Source of the DNA: Dethiosulfovibrio sp.
Lineage (GTDB): Bacteria > Synergistota > Synergistia > Synergistales > Dethiosulfovibrionaceae
Length of the DNA: 14,488 nt
Assembly: GCA_028709985.1 (NCBI GenBank)
Contig: JAQUTB010000010.1
Location: forward strand, 1 to 14,488
Direction: 5' to 3'
A program made the position numbers and the translations under genes. Positions 14,114 through 14,488 of this stretch are shown one piece after another. Under the pieces are notes generated by a model. The model was not told the origin of the DNA, made no database searches, and worked only from the letters and a program-made list of their open reading frames with translations. Numbering within the stretch: the stretch's first letter is position 1; each line of letters starts with the position of its first letter.

Positions 14114-14488
14114 TTATTCCTGTTTTTCAACGGAATACCCAAGCTCTTCCCACTTGGACCTGAGCTCTTTCGACGACATGATGCCCTCATGACGGTATAA
14201 TAGCTCGCCTTGGGGGTCGAGGAACACCAGGGTCGGGACCACCCTCACGCCGTACTTCTTGGCGTAGTCCATGTTCTCCATCAGGTTTATCTTGGACACG
14301 TTGACGCCTTTGTAGCTGTTTTCGAATCCTTCCAGGATTCGCGCCATCTCGACGCAGGCAGGTCAGCCAGGGGCCCCCAGGTCGAGGATGGTAGGCCCTT
14401 CGCCGGAAGGCTGGGCTGAGACCACCTCTCCCTCTCCCGTGGTTTTCTTGCTCTTTGCGTATAGAGTTCCGGTTACAAGCAAAACAAC
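14114..14488 (-). CDS. Thioredoxin-like selenoprotein (UxxC), 5' end outside the window
   Basis: Reading the minus strand from 14488 gives 124 residues of continuous thioredoxin-like protein if the TGA at 14365-14363 is read as selenocysteine. The visible N-terminus VVLLVTGTLYA looks like the end of a signal or anchor helix, followed by a polar linker. GPTILDLGAPG-U-PAC places the TGA exactly at the first cysteine of the CxxC motif. The fold continues with the cis-proline block VRVVPTLVFLDPQGELLYRHEG. Homology runs through the TGA on both sides, with no frameshift. A perfect hairpin lies 21 nt downstream. An internal ATG at 14347 would give only 77 residues without the redox motif and has no function I can see. 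The product probably works outside the membrane as a thiol-disulfide reductase with the adjacent CcdA. The alternative is a nonsense mutation. Confidence 0.85.
14323..14341 (-). promoter_or_regulatory. bSECIS-like hairpin for selenocysteine insertion
   Basis: In the mRNA, CGAAUCC and GGAUUCG form a perfect 7-bp stem with the loop UGGAA. The stem starts 21 nt and the loop 28 nt after the UGA. Bacterial SECIS elements lie inside the coding region just after the UGA, with a guanine near the start of a small apical loop; this element fits on distance, size and loop guanines. Confidence 0.8.
14363..14365 (-). other. In-frame TGA predicted to encode selenocysteine
   Basis: The codon occupies the first redox-active position of the thioredoxin CxxC motif (GUPAC). 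The frame is open on both sides: 41 codons upstream to the window edge and 83 downstream to the TAA at 14114. Confidence 0.85.

Noticed and set aside
14114..14347. 77-residue protein starting at ATG 14347
   Set aside because: It begins in the middle of the thioredoxin fold after the active site. The upstream frame continues the homology through TGA, so this start is an artefact.

Overview
The window reads as ordinary chromosome of an anaerobic, peptide-fermenting bacterium. The gene content (Dpp-type peptide importer, cytoplasmic S9 oligopeptidase, amidohydrolase, ferredoxin-like DUF362 protein, selenocysteine use) and the AGG/ATA-rich, moderately high-GC codon use suggest Synergistota of the Dethiosulfovibrio type. 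This taxonomic call is inference; there is no rRNA or other marker in the window.

Layout. Positions 1-111 hold what looks like the 3' end of a plus-strand gene. Two minus-strand genes follow: an S9 prolyl-oligopeptidase-family peptidase (122-2062) and, upstream of it across a strong hairpin terminator, a periplasmic peptide-binding protein DppA (2147-3772). A 487-bp AT-rich divergent promoter region (3773-4259) separates dppA from dppBCDF on the plus strand (4260-8092). That region carries an 8-bp-arm palindrome over a candidate dppA promoter, direct repeats, and a possible leader peptide. dppF is split by an apparent one-base deletion just before Walker A. A bidirectional terminator closes the operon. 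Next come a minus-strand metal-dependent amidohydrolase (8152-9321), a divergent MATE exporter (9496-10860), and a tight plus-strand operon of DUF362/ferredoxin protein, small membrane protein and Ogt (11040-13080).

The last 1.4 kb is the most interesting part. The intergenic stretch 13081-13393 holds a ~200-nt nested inverted-repeat element. Its core carries two hairpins with different stems but the same AGGAC loop (CAGGACG, the motif repeated in CsrB RNAs). Beyond it, on the minus strand, lies a CcdA-like membrane protein (13394-14092) preceded by a secreted or membrane-anchored thioredoxin-like protein (14114 to beyond 14488). The first redox Cys codon of this protein is TGA, and 21 nt after the TGA begins a perfect 7-bp hairpin with a UGGAA loop. 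This is the expected arrangement of a bacterial selenoprotein (UxxC thioredoxin with bSECIS), and an automatic annotation would start the gene too late, at the internal ATG at 14347.

How the genes fit together: DppA captures peptides, DppBCDF imports them, and the S9 peptidase (possibly with the amidohydrolase) processes them in the cytoplasm. CcdA would pass electrons from cytoplasmic thioredoxin to the Sec-thioredoxin outside the membrane.
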